From Hoeflea_A sp039025395 (GTDB lineage: Bacteria; Pseudomonadota; Alphaproteobacteria; Rhizobiales; Rhizobiaceae), in contig JBCCOK010000021.1 in assembly GCA_039025395.1 (NCBI GenBank), positions 1 through 64,000 on the forward strand: a stretch of DNA of 64,000 nt, given 5' to 3'. Position numbers and translations under genes: made by a program. Below are positions 17,041 to 26,070 of the stretch, in pieces. The notes below the pieces were generated by a model. The model did no database searches. It saw only the letters and a program-made list of their open reading frames with translations, and was not told where the DNA came from. Within the stretch, counting starts at the first letter, position 1; each line of letters begins with the position of its first letter.

Positions 17041-17262
17041 CTAGGCTTTGCCCGCCTGTAGTGCCTTGACGTCTTTCGCCGTCAACGCTTGTCCGCCGAT
17101 ACCCCATTGTCCGCTTGGAACGTCCTGAACGCGCACCCAGGTAACGCCGCGCATCGTTTCGCCTTCGATTTCGACCATGGTGTTGGTCACTTTTTCAATC
17201 ATTTCGGCTTTTTCCGCCTCGGTGAACACACCCTCGATAACCTGAATATCAACCAGTGGCAT
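17041..17262 (-). CDS. 4-oxalocrotonate tautomerase family protein
   Basis: A 73-residue enzyme of the tautomerase superfamily. The start at 17262 makes the mature N-terminus Pro (MPLVDIQ), the catalytic base after methionine removal, and matches the size of the family. An upstream in-frame start would add ten residues and bury the proline. The sequence has the WVRVQDVP strand typical of the fold. The substrate is unknown; relatives isomerise unsaturated keto acids. Convergent with the peptide permease operon. Confidence 0.85.
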   Translation of the reverse strand: MPLVDIQVIEGVFTEAEKAEMIEKVTNTMVEIEGETMRGVTWVRVQDVPSGQWGIGGQALTAKDVKALQAGKA

Positions 17263-17388
17263 TGTAATCTCCATTTTTGTCCGGTGCGTCACGACATGCG
17301 ACGCATCTTGCTCAGTGGAATACGCACCAAAGCGAATGCCTGCTTGAGCAAAGCATGCGGAAAAGATGGGGATTACGCAAAAGGCCGA

Positions 17389-18891
17389 TTATTCCGCTCG
17401 GACGGTCTGTACAGCGGCCCAAATGGGTGGGTTGAGATCGGGTCCGACGAAATGGAGGATTTCCTCCTGGCTCAGTTCGGGATGAACGCGAAGCAATTCA
17501 CGGGTCGCCCTGTTTAGAGCGTGGTGATCGCCCGCTGCCGCGCAAATCGCGGTATAGGTCAGACGTGACAGATAGTTCTGGTCATCGCGCGACATGGCGC
17601 TTTGCGCTGCTTCGGTTGCAGCCGCAATGTCGCCGCGCGCCAGTTCCGCCATGCTCAACACGGCCTCCCAAAGTCCAAGGCGGCTATCGGCCGGGCTGAC
17701 GTTGATACCGGCCCGGATCTGCCGGACCGCTCCATCAAAATCGCCCGCAAGCAGCTTGGCGCTGCCATCGGCCGCCAGGGCCTGGCCGTTTGTCGGGTCT
17801 AGCTCGACGGCACGCTTGAGTACCTGCTGACCCCGGTCGAGTTGCCCGACATCGCACAAGGCACAGCCCGCAAGGCCCAGCACCATGGAGTCCTGGGTCT
17901 CTTGCTCAAGCGCGGTCTCGGCCCGCGCTATGGCTGTTTTGATTGTCTCGGGCGTGCGCTCCGTACCGACCCGATAGGCAAGCGCATATACGATCGCTGC
18001 ATAGGCATGCGCAAGCGCCATGCCGGGATCTGCATCTATCGCGGCGTCGAGACGTTGGCGCGCAATGTCAAAACTGCGCTTGTTCCAGCCATACGTCGCA
18101 ATTGCTCCGGCCGCCTCCAGCAGCAGAACCTCAGGCGAATTTGTTTCGCCTTGGCCTGAAAACATCGTGACCATCGCCTTCATCATCGCCGGTTCGAAAT
18201 GCTTCATGATCTGGAAAAGCAGAACCTCGGACGAACCGGCAACACGGTTGACCTCGAATGTGCGCGCCCAGATTTGCAGACCTGATCCGGTCTCGACGAG
18301 TGATGCATCGACGACGAGGTCGGATGCGCTCTGGGTGACCAGCAGATCGGCGACATGCGTTACGCCAATTTCAGAGTAGATATCCTGAACGTCCGCATCC
18401 GGCTTCGGCGGCTTCAGCTCGCCGTGGATACGCAAAAACGGCACACGATTAAGCGTCGTGCGGAACCGTCGCTTGAATGCCTGTGCCTCTGTGTCAGTCA
18501 GCGCGTTGTCCAGCGACGTGAGCTTGACGACCAGGCATGGCTGCCTGAAGATTTTTTGATCGCTTGCGAAAGCGTCATGGCCGCCGGTCACTTCGCCGAC
18601 AAACTGGAAGCCGCGCCCTCGCACTGTCTTGATACATCGCTGCGCCTCCCCCGAATCGCTCAGCGCCTTGCGCGCCGATTTGACCGCGGTGGAGATGGTC
18701 GTATCCGAAACAAAACGCCCCTCCCATACGCTCTGCACAAGATCGTCTCGGGTCAGGAGTCTGCCGGGATTACGCGCGAACTCGAGAAGCAGGTCAATGA
18801 CAAGGGGCTCCGTCTGTATCTCGGTGCCATTCCGTGACAATACGAAATTGTCGGAGTCCAGGGAAAAGTCTTCAAAACGGTAGATCGCCAT
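17389..18891 (-). CDS. Winged-helix transcriptional regulator with TPR-like C-terminus
   Basis: A 500-residue protein with an N-terminal OmpR/CadC-type DNA-binding domain (about residues 1-100; IDLLLEFARNPGRLLTRDDL, then a recognition region ending VRGRGFQFVGEV) and no receiver domain. Residues 110-250 form a region with a predicted alpha/beta fold resembling the adenylate-cyclase/SARP-linked domain of such regulators. Residues 280-480 consist of helical repeats compatible with TPRs (ALAHAYAAIVYALAY, LGLAGCALCDVGQLDRGQ). There is no transmembrane segment, so it acts in the cytosol. Its target genes cannot be inferred; the divergent phosphonate operon starts 539 bp away. Confidence 0.85.
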   Translation of the reverse strand: MAIYRFEDFSLDSDNFVLSRNGTEIQTEPLVIDLLLEFARNPGRLLTRDDLVQSVWEGRFVSDTTISTAVKSARKALSDSGEAQRCIKTVRGRGFQFVGEVTGGHDAFASDQKIFRQPCLVVKLTSLDNALTDTEAQAFKRRFRTTLNRVPFLRIHGELKPPKPDADVQDIYSEIGVTHVADLLVTQSASDLVVDASLVETGSGLQIWARTFEVNRVAGSSEVLLFQIMKHFEPAMMKAMVTMFSGQGETNSPEVLLLEAAGAIATYGWNKRSFDIARQRLDAAIDADPGMALAHAYAAIVYALAYRVGTERTPETIKTAIARAETALEQETQDSMVLGLAGCALCDVGQLDRGQQVLKRAVELDPTNGQALAADGSAKLLAGDFDGAVRQIRAGINVSPADSRLGLWEAVLSMAELARGDIAAATEAAQSAMSRDDQNYLSRLTYTAICAAAGDHHALNRATRELLRVHPELSQEEILHFVGPDLNPPIWAAVQTVRAE

Positions 18892-19430
18892 TGCCCGCTT
18901 CTCAAAACAGTTGAACTTTCAGCAAATATAAGCGCATCGAGGGTCGCCTGAAAAGCGATCAGAAGGCGAGCCTTGCGAACAGCCCGTAAGACAATCATCT
19001 GTGTCGACCCGAAGACAGCGTTGGTGAATGCCACAGCGTAAACAGAGTTTTCGGTGCGTTGGGACAGGTCGCCGCCGGTATGCCGAAGCGGCTTATGTTT
19101 AATGAGCTGGCTAATATAATGAAGGCGGTACCGGTGTCAGATATCGTCGCTCTATGTATCTGGAGAGTGCCGCCGCCATATGTGGGGTACGGAATCACCG
19201 CTCAATACGTCAGCCGCAGCTGAAATCGCTTTTCTCTTTGCATTCCGTTTTGCAATTTTGCGCCTTTCGTTATGAGGCGAGGGGACCCTTTCGCATTTTA
19301 GCGCTGATCCAAGAATGAATTTTCGTAAAAAAATTCGGCTGTTAGCCGACGATCACACCTGCAAGGAAAACCGCCGTAAAACTGTAATCTAAGGCTGATA
19401 GGCGTTCTCGAAGGATATCAGGAGAACGCC
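18892..19430 (+). other. Intergenic region upstream of phnC, 539 bp
   Basis: No gene is supported. The region is AT-rich near 19240-19400 and contains a small hairpin (CGGCT/AGCCG at 19336-19348). Promoters for the divergent regulator and for the phn operon are expected here. CTGTNAT-like half-sites occur but not with Pho-box spacing. Confidence 0.5.
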
Positions 19431-20264
19431 TTGTTAGATGTTAGCAATGTAACAAAGACCTTCGGTTCAGTCACGGCTGTGAATGGGTTGACGTTCGCCG
19501 CCGACGGACCGCAGATTATTGGGATCATCGGCCGCTCCGGTGCCGGAAAATCCACATTCTTGCGGATGATGAACCGGATGACTGACGCCAGTGGCGGTGA
19601 AATCATCGTGAATGGCACCAACGTTCTGGGCCTCAGGGGACGGGACAAGCTGGAATGGCAGCGCAACTGTGCAATGATTTTCCAGCAGTTCAACCTTGTT
19701 CCGCGGCTGGACGTTATCACCAACGTCATCCTTGGTCGGCTCAACCAGCAATCCGTTCTGCGTTCTTCCCTTATGTTCTTCACACGTCAGGAGCGACGCG
19801 AGGCGCTTCTGCTTCTCGAAAGGTTTGGTGTCGCAGAAGCAGCGCTGCAACGGGCCGAAACACTTTCAGGCGGACAGCAGCAGCGCGTTGCCATATGCCG
19901 CGCCATGATGCAGCAACCAAAGTTCATTCTCGCCGATGAGCCGATCGCTTCGCTTGATCCGCTCAATGCGCGGCTGGTGATGGAAGCGCTGCAAAAAATC
20001 AACAGAGAAGAACGCATCACGGTCATTTGCAACCTGCATACACTCGACACCGCCCGCACCTATTGCGATCGGGTGATCGGCATGCGCGCCGGTGAAAAGG
20101 TCTTCGATAACGCGCCGGAGGCGCTGACCGACAGTATGGCGCGAGAAATTTACGGTGCTGAAGCGGACGACGCATTCGAAGGCTCGATTACGTCGACTTC
20201 GCTCGGGCCGGCATCAAAGCAACCCGAACCTCGACATGTGAACGCCAGCGTTGGCGTGCACTAA
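19431..20264 (+). CDS. phnC: Phosphonate-type ABC transporter ATP-binding protein
   Basis: Cytoplasmic ATPase subunit that powers uptake of phosphonates or related phosphorus compounds, 277 residues. All ABC motifs are visible: Walker A GRSGAGKST (34-42), Q-loop IFQQFN, signature LSGGQQQR, Walker B FILADEP and the switch histidine in CNLHT. The start is TTG at 19431, supported by AGGAG 7 nt upstream. It leads phnC-phnD-phnE1-phnE2. The assignment to phosphonate rather than phosphite or another oxyanion rests on family resemblance of all four genes. Confidence 0.92.
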   Translation: MLDVSNVTKTFGSVTAVNGLTFAADGPQIIGIIGRSGAGKSTFLRMMNRMTDASGGEIIVNGTNVLGLRGRDKLEWQRNCAMIFQQFNLVPRLDVITNVILGRLNQQSVLRSSLMFFTRQERREALLLLERFGVAEAALQRAETLSGGQQQRVAICRAMMQQPKFILADEPIASLDPLNARLVMEALQKINREERITVICNLHTLDTARTYCDRVIGMRAGEKVFDNAPEALTDSMAREIYGAEADDAFEGSITSTSLGPASKQPEPRHVNASVGVH

Positions 20265-20306
20265 CCGGCGCTCTCGGCGCCATGCAAAGCGAAACAGGAG
20301 ACGAAC

Positions 20307-21248
20307 ATGATCATTCGCTTCGCCGCGGCGATTGCCGTGAGCACCATTGCAACGACCGCCTTTGCGATTGACTACAAGGGCCCGACTTTCGACCTGTCGA
20401 CTGTACAGCCCGAGTTCCGCATCGGTTTCCTCGGAGACGAAGCCGCTCAGGATATTATCGCCCGCAACGAGTGCCTGAAAGACTATGTCGAGGCCGCATT
20501 CAATATACCGGCTAAGATGTTTACGTTCAAAGATTACGCCGGGACGATGGAGAGTTTTGCAGGCGGCAATCTTGATTACACCTGGTTTGGCGCGTCCGGT
20601 TATGCGGGACTTTACCTGCAAGATCCTGAAATTGGCGAACCGATCATGACCCGCATGCAGCCGACCGGCGATACGGGTTATTATTCCGTCATGGTGACGC
20701 TGGCTGACAGCGGCATTGAGTCGCTGGACGACATGGAGGGCAAATCGTTGGGCTTTGCCGATCCAAACTCAACATCAGGCTACCTGATTCCTTCGATTGA
20801 GCTGATTGATAAGGTGGGCAACCTACAGGAGTACTTTGCATCGACCGAATTCCAGGGTGGCCATGAAAACGGTGTTCTCGCCGTGCTCAACGGCGATGTT
20901 GACGCTGCCGTTACATGGGTTTCAGGCGTCGGGGCATGGGAAGAGGGCTACACGTCCGGCAATCTGCGCAAAATGGTCGACAAGGGCATTCTCAACATGG
21001 ATGACATTCGCCAGATCTGGTCTTCGAACTTGATTCCGAACGGTCCGATCGTGGTACGCAAGGCGCTGCCTCAGGAAGCCAAGGATACCATGCTCGGCAT
21101 GAAGCAGTGGATCCTCGCAAACGATCCGGAATGTGCCGAAGACATCGCCAATGGTGTCGTCAAGGCCTGGGTCCCGGTGGACCATTCTTTCTACGAAGTC
21201 ATCGTCAAGGCCCGCAAGGCCAAGATTGAAGCTGCCAAAAGCAACTAA
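20307..21248 (+). CDS. phnD: Phosphonate-type ABC transporter substrate-binding protein
   Basis: Periplasmic binding protein of the PhnD family, 313 residues, with a signal peptide ending near AFA-IDYKG at about residue 22. Features include FRIGFLGDEAAQD, the FTFKDYAGTMESFAGG segment, YTWFGASGYAG lining the pocket, and SLGFADPNSTSGYL with the serines that usually hold the phosphonate group. AAACAGGAGAC precedes the ATG. A hairpin-prone GC-rich stretch lies between its stop and phnE1, probably helping to keep binding protein in excess. Confidence 0.92.
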   Translation: MIIRFAAAIAVSTIATTAFAIDYKGPTFDLSTVQPEFRIGFLGDEAAQDIIARNECLKDYVEAAFNIPAKMFTFKDYAGTMESFAGGNLDYTWFGASGYAGLYLQDPEIGEPIMTRMQPTGDTGYYSVMVTLADSGIESLDDMEGKSLGFADPNSTSGYLIPSIELIDKVGNLQEYFASTEFQGGHENGVLAVLNGDVDAAVTWVSGVGAWEEGYTSGNLRKMVDKGILNMDDIRQIWSSNLIPNGPIVVRKALPQEAKDTMLGMKQWILANDPECAEDIANGVVKAWVPVDHSFYEVIVKARKAKIEAAKSN

Positions 21249-21307
21249 ACCGCTTTGAGGGCGTGCGGGGTTTCCCGCGCGTCCCTTCTCGCGCGCCGAG
21301 AGGTACA

Positions 21308-22165
21308 ATGGCCGCTATCCTCCCTGCCCATCTGACCCAGCTGGAAAGCGAGATGCACCGCCTGCAACGGCGCAAGTCTCTCTATACGGTCATGGGCATC
21401 GCAATTGCGGCCGCGATTGCCTTCATCGGCATCGACATGGCCAACAGATCCAATGCCACGCCATTCAGCCAGGGCATTTCCAAGATATTCGATTTCCCGT
21501 TGGACATGATCCACATGAGCTACGAGCTCGGATTTGCCCGGTGGTTTCAGCGGGTTGGGGAATTCTTGCCAGACCTTGTCATCACGTTGAACATGGCTTT
21601 GCTGTCAACCTTGCTGGGCTTTGTCTTCGCCGTTGTCCTGGCTTGCCTTGCATCGCGCAACATCATGCGCAACGCGGCGGTCGTGATGTTTACCCGGCGA
21701 ATGATGGATTTGTTCCGCTCGTTCCCCGAGATCGTGATCGCCCTTATCTTCCTATACCTGATGGGCAAAAGCCTTCTGCCTGCAGTGATAGCCATCACGA
21801 TTCACACGGCCGGCGCATTGGGCAAGCTATTCTCCGAGGCCATAGAGAACATCGACAACAAGCCGCTTGAGGGGCTGGCTTCGACCGGTGGGGGCTGGAT
21901 GAGCCGTATTCGCTTCGGCGTCTTCCCGCAAGTCATGCCTCTTTTCTTCAGCTACGCCATTCTTCGGCTTGAGATCAATGTCCGCGCTTCGACCATTCTT
22001 GGCTTCTTCGGCGCCGGGGGTATTGGACAGGCATTATCGACGATGATCCAGTGGCGAGACGGCGGCAGGGTCACCGCAATCTTCGTCCTGCTGGTCGCCA
22101 CGATTGTGGCCCTTGATTATCTCTCCGACTGGATCCGATCGAGACAGATTGGAAAACGCTCATGA
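21308..22165 (+). CDS. phnE: Phosphonate ABC transporter permease 1
   Basis: Permease of 285 residues with an N-terminal amphipathic stretch, one membrane segment (about 28-45) and then the PhnE permease domain with about five helices. The EAA loop is IENIDNKPLEGLASTGGG. The ATG at 21308 is preferred because GAGAGG is 5 nt upstream; a GTG at 21263 has no site. It is of normal length for PhnE, unlike its partner. It overlaps the second permease by 4 nt (ATGA). Confidence 0.9.
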   Translation: MAAILPAHLTQLESEMHRLQRRKSLYTVMGIAIAAAIAFIGIDMANRSNATPFSQGISKIFDFPLDMIHMSYELGFARWFQRVGEFLPDLVITLNMALLSTLLGFVFAVVLACLASRNIMRNAAVVMFTRRMMDLFRSFPEIVIALIFLYLMGKSLLPAVIAITIHTAGALGKLFSEAIENIDNKPLEGLASTGGGWMSRIRFGVFPQVMPLFFSYAILRLEINVRASTILGFFGAGGIGQALSTMIQWRDGGRVTAIFVLLVATIVALDYLSDWIRSRQIGKRS

Positions 22166-23526
22166 GTGCCTCCACCGGCATAGATCTGAAGAAGATCGAG
22201 GCCGATGTCGATCGGGCGGCCGGTCGTCACCGGTTCTGGTTCTTCGCTGCGGCCGCTGCGATATTAGCCTACCTGGCGTTTTCGTGGGTACAGTTCGAGA
22301 TTGGCAGCGTTGCCGAAAAATGGCGCCCAGATCGCGCAGCGCTCTTCGTGCTCGACACCTATGCGCACAAAGACCACGTTACGATGCGATGGAAATCGCC
22401 CGAGGAGGTTCGCATCGCCTTCGAGGGCGGGCGGCGCGAGGTCTACGATCCCAAACCCGACTGGTTTGTCGAAGGCGATGATGGCGGTCGGGTCATCAAT
22501 TTCGCCAATGGCGGCAAAATCACCTATTTCGACGATCACGTCACGATGGACTGGCCGGGCTATGATGAGAGCTTCGAGTTCCGGCTGAACGACAACAACA
22601 AGCCCTATATAGTCGGCTACCTTGACCGACTTGAAGAGCTGCCGGAATGGATGCGGCAGACGGAAAACAAGATCGAGATACGGCCATCGCTGTATGAACG
22701 GCTTCAGGTAGGCACGCTCAAAGTCGAGGTTCATCGCTATGAGCTCGGTTGGAAATACTTCTGGTTCGACTTCGACAGTCCGCTTGTCGACACGGGAATC
22801 GTTCCGGCAATCGGCTCGATATTTTCCGGTGAACGCATCGTGCCGGAAATGTCGAATGCCACGCTGGTCTGGAGCGAGTTTCGCGACAATGCAATCTGGC
22901 AGCATGGCACGGTTTTGAATGCCATGCTTGAGACGATTTTCATGGCGGTGCTGGGCACCATGATCGCCTCGGCGGTCGGGCTGCCTCTGGCTTTTATGGC
23001 CGCCAGAAATGTACAGCCTCTAATGGCCGTACGATTTGCGCTTCGCCGGCTATTCGACCTTTTGCGCGGCATCGATACCTTGATCTGGTCCCTCATATTC
23101 CTGCGCGCGTTCGGACCGGGCCTTTTTACCGGCATTTTCGCCATTGCGTTTACGGACACCGGTACGCTTGGAAAGCTGATGTCCGAAGCGGTCGAGAACG
23201 CCGACGACCGGCAGCGTGAGGGTATGCAATCAACCGGTGCCAACAAGGTGCAACAGCACCGTTTCGGCATCCTGCCGCAGATCATGCCCGTGTTTATTTC
23301 GCAGTCACTCTATTATTTGGAGTCCAATACGCGCAGCGCAGTGATCATTGGGGCCATGGGCGCCGGCGGCATTGGGTTGCAGTTTCTGGGCGCGCTGCAG
23401 ACCGGCAACGATTTCGAAAACGTTGCCTATATGGCGCTGCTGGTTCTGATCACGGTAATCGCAATGGATGCCATGTCGTCGCGACTGCGGCTGATCCTGA
23501 TCGGAATCGAAAAGGCTCCGAAATAA
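22162..23526 (+). CDS. phnE: Phosphonate ABC transporter permease 2 with extracytoplasmic insertion
   Basis: Permease of 454 residues, about 170 longer than its partner. After the first membrane segment (25-44) there is a hydrophilic, strand-rich insertion of roughly 185 residues (50-235) that includes FEGGRREVYDPKPDW, YFDDHVTMDWPGYDE and VEVHRYELGWKYFWFDFD. Only then comes the PhnE permease core, whose EAA loop is VENADDRQREGMQSTGAN. By the position of the first helix the insertion should face the periplasm, where it could contact PhnD. Long PhnE forms may be usual in rhizobia; I cannot verify this here. It is last of the four phn transport genes. Confidence 0.9.
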   Translation: MSASTGIDLKKIEADVDRAAGRHRFWFFAAAAAILAYLAFSWVQFEIGSVAEKWRPDRAALFVLDTYAHKDHVTMRWKSPEEVRIAFEGGRREVYDPKPDWFVEGDDGGRVINFANGGKITYFDDHVTMDWPGYDESFEFRLNDNNKPYIVGYLDRLEELPEWMRQTENKIEIRPSLYERLQVGTLKVEVHRYELGWKYFWFDFDSPLVDTGIVPAIGSIFSGERIVPEMSNATLVWSEFRDNAIWQHGTVLNAMLETIFMAVLGTMIASAVGLPLAFMAARNVQPLMAVRFALRRLFDLLRGIDTLIWSLIFLRAFGPGLFTGIFAIAFTDTGTLGKLMSEAVENADDRQREGMQSTGANKVQQHRFGILPQIMPVFISQSLYYLESNTRSAVIIGAMGAGGIGLQFLGALQTGNDFENVAYMALLVLITVIAMDAMSSRLRLILIGIEKAPK

Positions 23527-23561
23527 AGTCAACGCAACTCGCTCTGGAAATGGAGACCAGC

Positions 23562-23909
23562 ATGATCCGCCCTATCGTCCTTATGCTCGCAATGACGGCG
23601 CTGCCATTTGCAGCTCATGCCCAGGAGCAACAAGCCGGAAATGACGCAAGCACCAACACAGAAGAGACCTTTCAGGCACTAATTGATCAGTGTGATGACA
23701 TTGACGCGTTGATGTTGCGTGCGCGCATCCGCCTACAGATCCCTCACACCACCACAGACGCCGCAAGCAAGGCCCAGGAAATGCTCGATAGCGCCTTTGC
23801 GCAATGCGGCGGAGGCGACCTCGATGCGGCCAAGTCAATGTTGGAAGAAGCACTCGCACTTGCCGAAGCCGGTACGACCGAAAACTTTGGAGCCGACGGC
23901 TCGAACTGA
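23562..23909 (+). CDS. Small secreted hypothetical protein downstream of phnE
   Basis: About 115 residues with a signal peptide ending AHA-QEQQ. The mature part is acidic and helical with two cysteines (DQCDDID and AQCGGGD) that could form a disulfide. GGAGA lies 6-7 nt before the ATG at 23562; an ATG at 23550 is the alternative. It lies 35 nt after the phnE2 stop on the same strand and may be co-transcribed, but the sequence gives no functional link to transport. No family recognised. Confidence 0.65.
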   Translation: MIRPIVLMLAMTALPFAAHAQEQQAGNDASTNTEETFQALIDQCDDIDALMLRARIRLQIPHTTTDAASKAQEMLDSAFAQCGGGDLDAAKSMLEEALALAEAGTTENFGADGSN

Positions 23910-23970
23910 CGCAGCCGAGCAAGAAAATCAGACAGTGATTGCCGAACTTGGCCTCAAGTGGGGCGGGCGG

Positions 23971-24186
23971 TTAGCCGGGCACCAATTCACGCACCCGGTC
24001 AAGCCTGTGCTGTAAACGATTGCGATGTTCGCGCAAATCGTCGATCCGCTGCAGATTGTGGGAGCGGCCGACTGGCTCGGGCATGAAGTCTTCCTGCTCA
24101 TTGATATGAGCGAGGCGCCGTTCGATCTCGGACTGTACGAATGCAAGTTCTGTTTCGATCGACTGAATGGTATCATTGCTGTTCAT
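23971..24186 (-). CDS. Small coiled-coil hypothetical protein
   Basis: A 71-residue, highly charged and mostly helical protein with a heptad-like pattern (IETELAFVQSEIERRLAHI; DLREHRNRLQHRLDRVREL) broken by a MPEPVGRSH loop, so it may form a helical hairpin. No signal or membrane segment. AGGGG lies about 8 nt before the ATG. No family recognised. Overlapping frames on both strands look less protein-like. Confidence 0.55.
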   Translation of the reverse strand: MNSNDTIQSIETELAFVQSEIERRLAHINEQEDFMPEPVGRSHNLQRIDDLREHRNRLQHRLDRVRELVPG

Positions 24187-24314
24187 AGCGAAAACCCCTG
24201 TATTCGCGGCTCTATGTGCATGTTTGTTATTAAGAAAACGTTGCCTGCTAACGGACCGTCAGACGACCATGGCTGCAACGGTTTGAGCGGTCATAATTCG
24301 CCGGCTCTATAAAA

Positions 24315-24752
24315 TCAATGGGTGAACGGTGTCGGTGTACCGTAGCACGATCCGGCGACAAATCTGCGAATGATGGCATCCACTCCGCCTGTTTCCGACG
24401 CATAGAGCATCAGATCGATCATCGACACGCAGGCGTGCAGATGACCCTTGAGCGTTTCCAGTTCTCGTTGCTGTTCGCCAGCGCCCTCGTGGTCCAGCCT
24501 GTCGAGATTTCGCCTCGCAGCCTTCGCGTGCCACTGGAGCGCCGAAATGTAGGACCGACTTCCGGTTTTTCGCTCGCACTTTTTCAGGATTGGTACGATG
24601 ACTTGGCGTTTGATTTTGTCCGCACCAAACATGTCCGGCTTATCCGACAGAGCGTTCAATGTTGCAATCAGCTGTCGCTTGCGGCGTTTCCAAACAAGCT
24701 TTTCGCTGGCAGAAAGCCGGCTCGCCACCTTGGCTTCGTCGCTGGAGTTCAT
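24315..24752 (-). CDS. Hypothetical helical basic protein
   Basis: A 145-residue protein, rich in Lys, Arg and Leu, mostly helical, with no signal peptide. No family recognised. A 146-codon frame lies opposite, but the minus-strand reading has the better composition (even charge, few Cys and Pro) and an AAAGGAT ribosome-like site upstream. It lies in a region of short orphan genes between the phn operon and the second TRAP operon. Real coding is likely but not certain. Confidence 0.5.
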   Translation of the reverse strand: MNSSDEAKVASRLSASEKLVWKRRKRQLIATLNALSDKPDMFGADKIKRQVIVPILKKCERKTGSRSYISALQWHAKAARRNLDRLDHEGAGEQQRELETLKGHLHACVSMIDLMLYASETGGVDAIIRRFVAGSCYGTPTPFTH

Positions 24753-25066
24753 AGATGACTATCCTTTTCGTCCCTAAGCGCCACCTTTACGCGAGTAGGT
24801 AGGGCACATTTCGCTGACCGCCAGATGGGGATCAATTGTGGCGAATTGTAGCCACTCGATAACACTGTCTGACGAACAAGCGGCTACTTTCATTTCGGTC
24901 TGGAAGCGCAGTGAAGCGCAGCTCCGCAAGCCCGGTCCCGGATCCGTCTGTTCAGCAAGCGCAAAAGGCAGTGGATATTCTGCATCAAAGACGGTTCAAG
25001 CCGGGACCGTCTTGCACTACGGTGCGGCGTACCGCAACCCAAGATCGTGATGGAGGGAAGGTCACC
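24753..25066 (+). other. Intergenic region upstream of the second TRAP operon, 314 bp
   Basis: Expected to carry the promoters of the TRAP operon and of the minus-strand hypothetical gene. An open frame enters the TRAP binding protein from 24911, but it lacks a ribosome site and would mask the signal peptide. No further gene seen. Confidence 0.5.
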
Positions 25067-26065
25067 GTGAAACGCCTGCTTATCGCCGCAGCAACGGCTG
25101 TTACAATTCTGCTTTCGCCGGCGCTCGCTTCGGCTGAAAAGACCATCCGGGTGACGTTGCAGCTTCCCGAGAGCCATTCCCTCGGTCAGAACTGGAACCG
25201 CTTCAAGGAGATCGTTGAACGGGAAAGCAATGGCAGCCTGGCTCTCGAGCTCTTTCCTTCGGCGCAGCTATACAAGGATAACCAGGTTCCCCAGGCGGTG
25301 GGTTCAGGCGCGATCGAAGCTGGTTCGGCATTCCTTGGCCGGTTTGCGGGATCGGTTCCGGCAGTCGATGTCGTCGCGCTACCATTCTTCTTCAAGGATG
25401 AAGCGGCCCTGCGATTGTCGATTTCTACCGGCTCTCCCATGCGGCAGCTTCTGGATGATGCCATCCTGCAGGAAACCGGCGCTCGGGTGTTATGGTGGCA
25501 GGCATTTGGCCGCAACGTCTATCTGAGCAGGGGCGAGCCGTTGCAGGTGCCGGCGGATGTACGCGGCAAAAAAGTGCGGACATACGGAAAGGTGCAGAGC
25601 TGGACGGTAGAAGCGCTCGGCGGCGCGCCAACACTCATGTCCGGTTCGCAGCAGTTTCTGGCTTATCAGCAAGGCGCGGTCGACGTCGGTATGACCGGCG
25701 CGTCGGCGGTCGAAAGCCGTAAGCTCTACGAGGTGATGGATTCGATGACGCTGACTTTCGACAGCGTGATCGAATTCGTTGCGGTCATCAACAACAACTT
25801 CTTCGAAAGCCTCTCAAACGAAGAGCAACAGCTCATCCTCGATGCGGCTTTGACAGTCGAGAGCGAATTGCGCGATGAAATCTACGCGCAGGAAGCACAG
25901 GCGGTGGAGGCATTGAGGAGCAAAATGGATGTCGTTGACCTGACCGCTGAGGAGCGAGATCAGTGGCGTCAGGCAACCAGCGGCGTGATCGACCGTTTCA
26001 CGGCCGATGTCGGTGACACGGGCGAAGCGGTGGTCAAGGCCGGTCTCGAAGAAGGAGGTCAATAG
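25067..26065 (+). CDS. TRAP transporter substrate-binding protein (second system)
   Basis: Periplasmic DctP-family binding protein of 332 residues. The start is GTG at 25067, with GGAAGG 5 nt upstream and a normal signal peptide (VKRLLIAAATAVTILLSPALASA). Pocket landmarks are the VRTYGKVQSW segment, where the arginine normally pairs with the solute carboxylate, and the later GGAPTLMSGSQQFLAYQQGAVDVG. It differs clearly from the first TRAP binding protein in this window, so the two importers are not recent duplicates. Its TAG stop lies within a hairpin that covers the next gene's ribosome site. Confidence 0.92.
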   Translation: MKRLLIAAATAVTILLSPALASAEKTIRVTLQLPESHSLGQNWNRFKEIVERESNGSLALELFPSAQLYKDNQVPQAVGSGAIEAGSAFLGRFAGSVPAVDVVALPFFFKDEAALRLSISTGSPMRQLLDDAILQETGARVLWWQAFGRNVYLSRGEPLQVPADVRGKKVRTYGKVQSWTVEALGGAPTLMSGSQQFLAYQQGAVDVGMTGASAVESRKLYEVMDSMTLTFDSVIEFVAVINNNFFESLSNEEQQLILDAALTVESELRDEIYAQEAQAVEALRSKMDVVDLTAEERDQWRQATSGVIDRFTADVGDTGEAVVKAGLEEGGQ

Positions 26066-26070
26066 CCTCC
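26054..26070 (+). promoter_or_regulatory. Hairpin sequestering the dctQ Shine-Dalgarno
   Basis: GGAGG (26054-26058), the likely ribosome site of the next gene, can pair perfectly with CCTCC (26066-26070), which directly precedes its ATG. The 7-nt loop contains the TAG stop of the binding protein. A ribosome terminating there would open the stem, giving translational coupling. Mechanism inferred. Confidence 0.6.

Noticed and set aside
19336..19401. Possible Pho box upstream of phnC
   Set aside because: CTGTNAT-like half-sites are present, but spacings of 13, 20 and 23 nt do not fit the 11-nt repeat of a Pho box.
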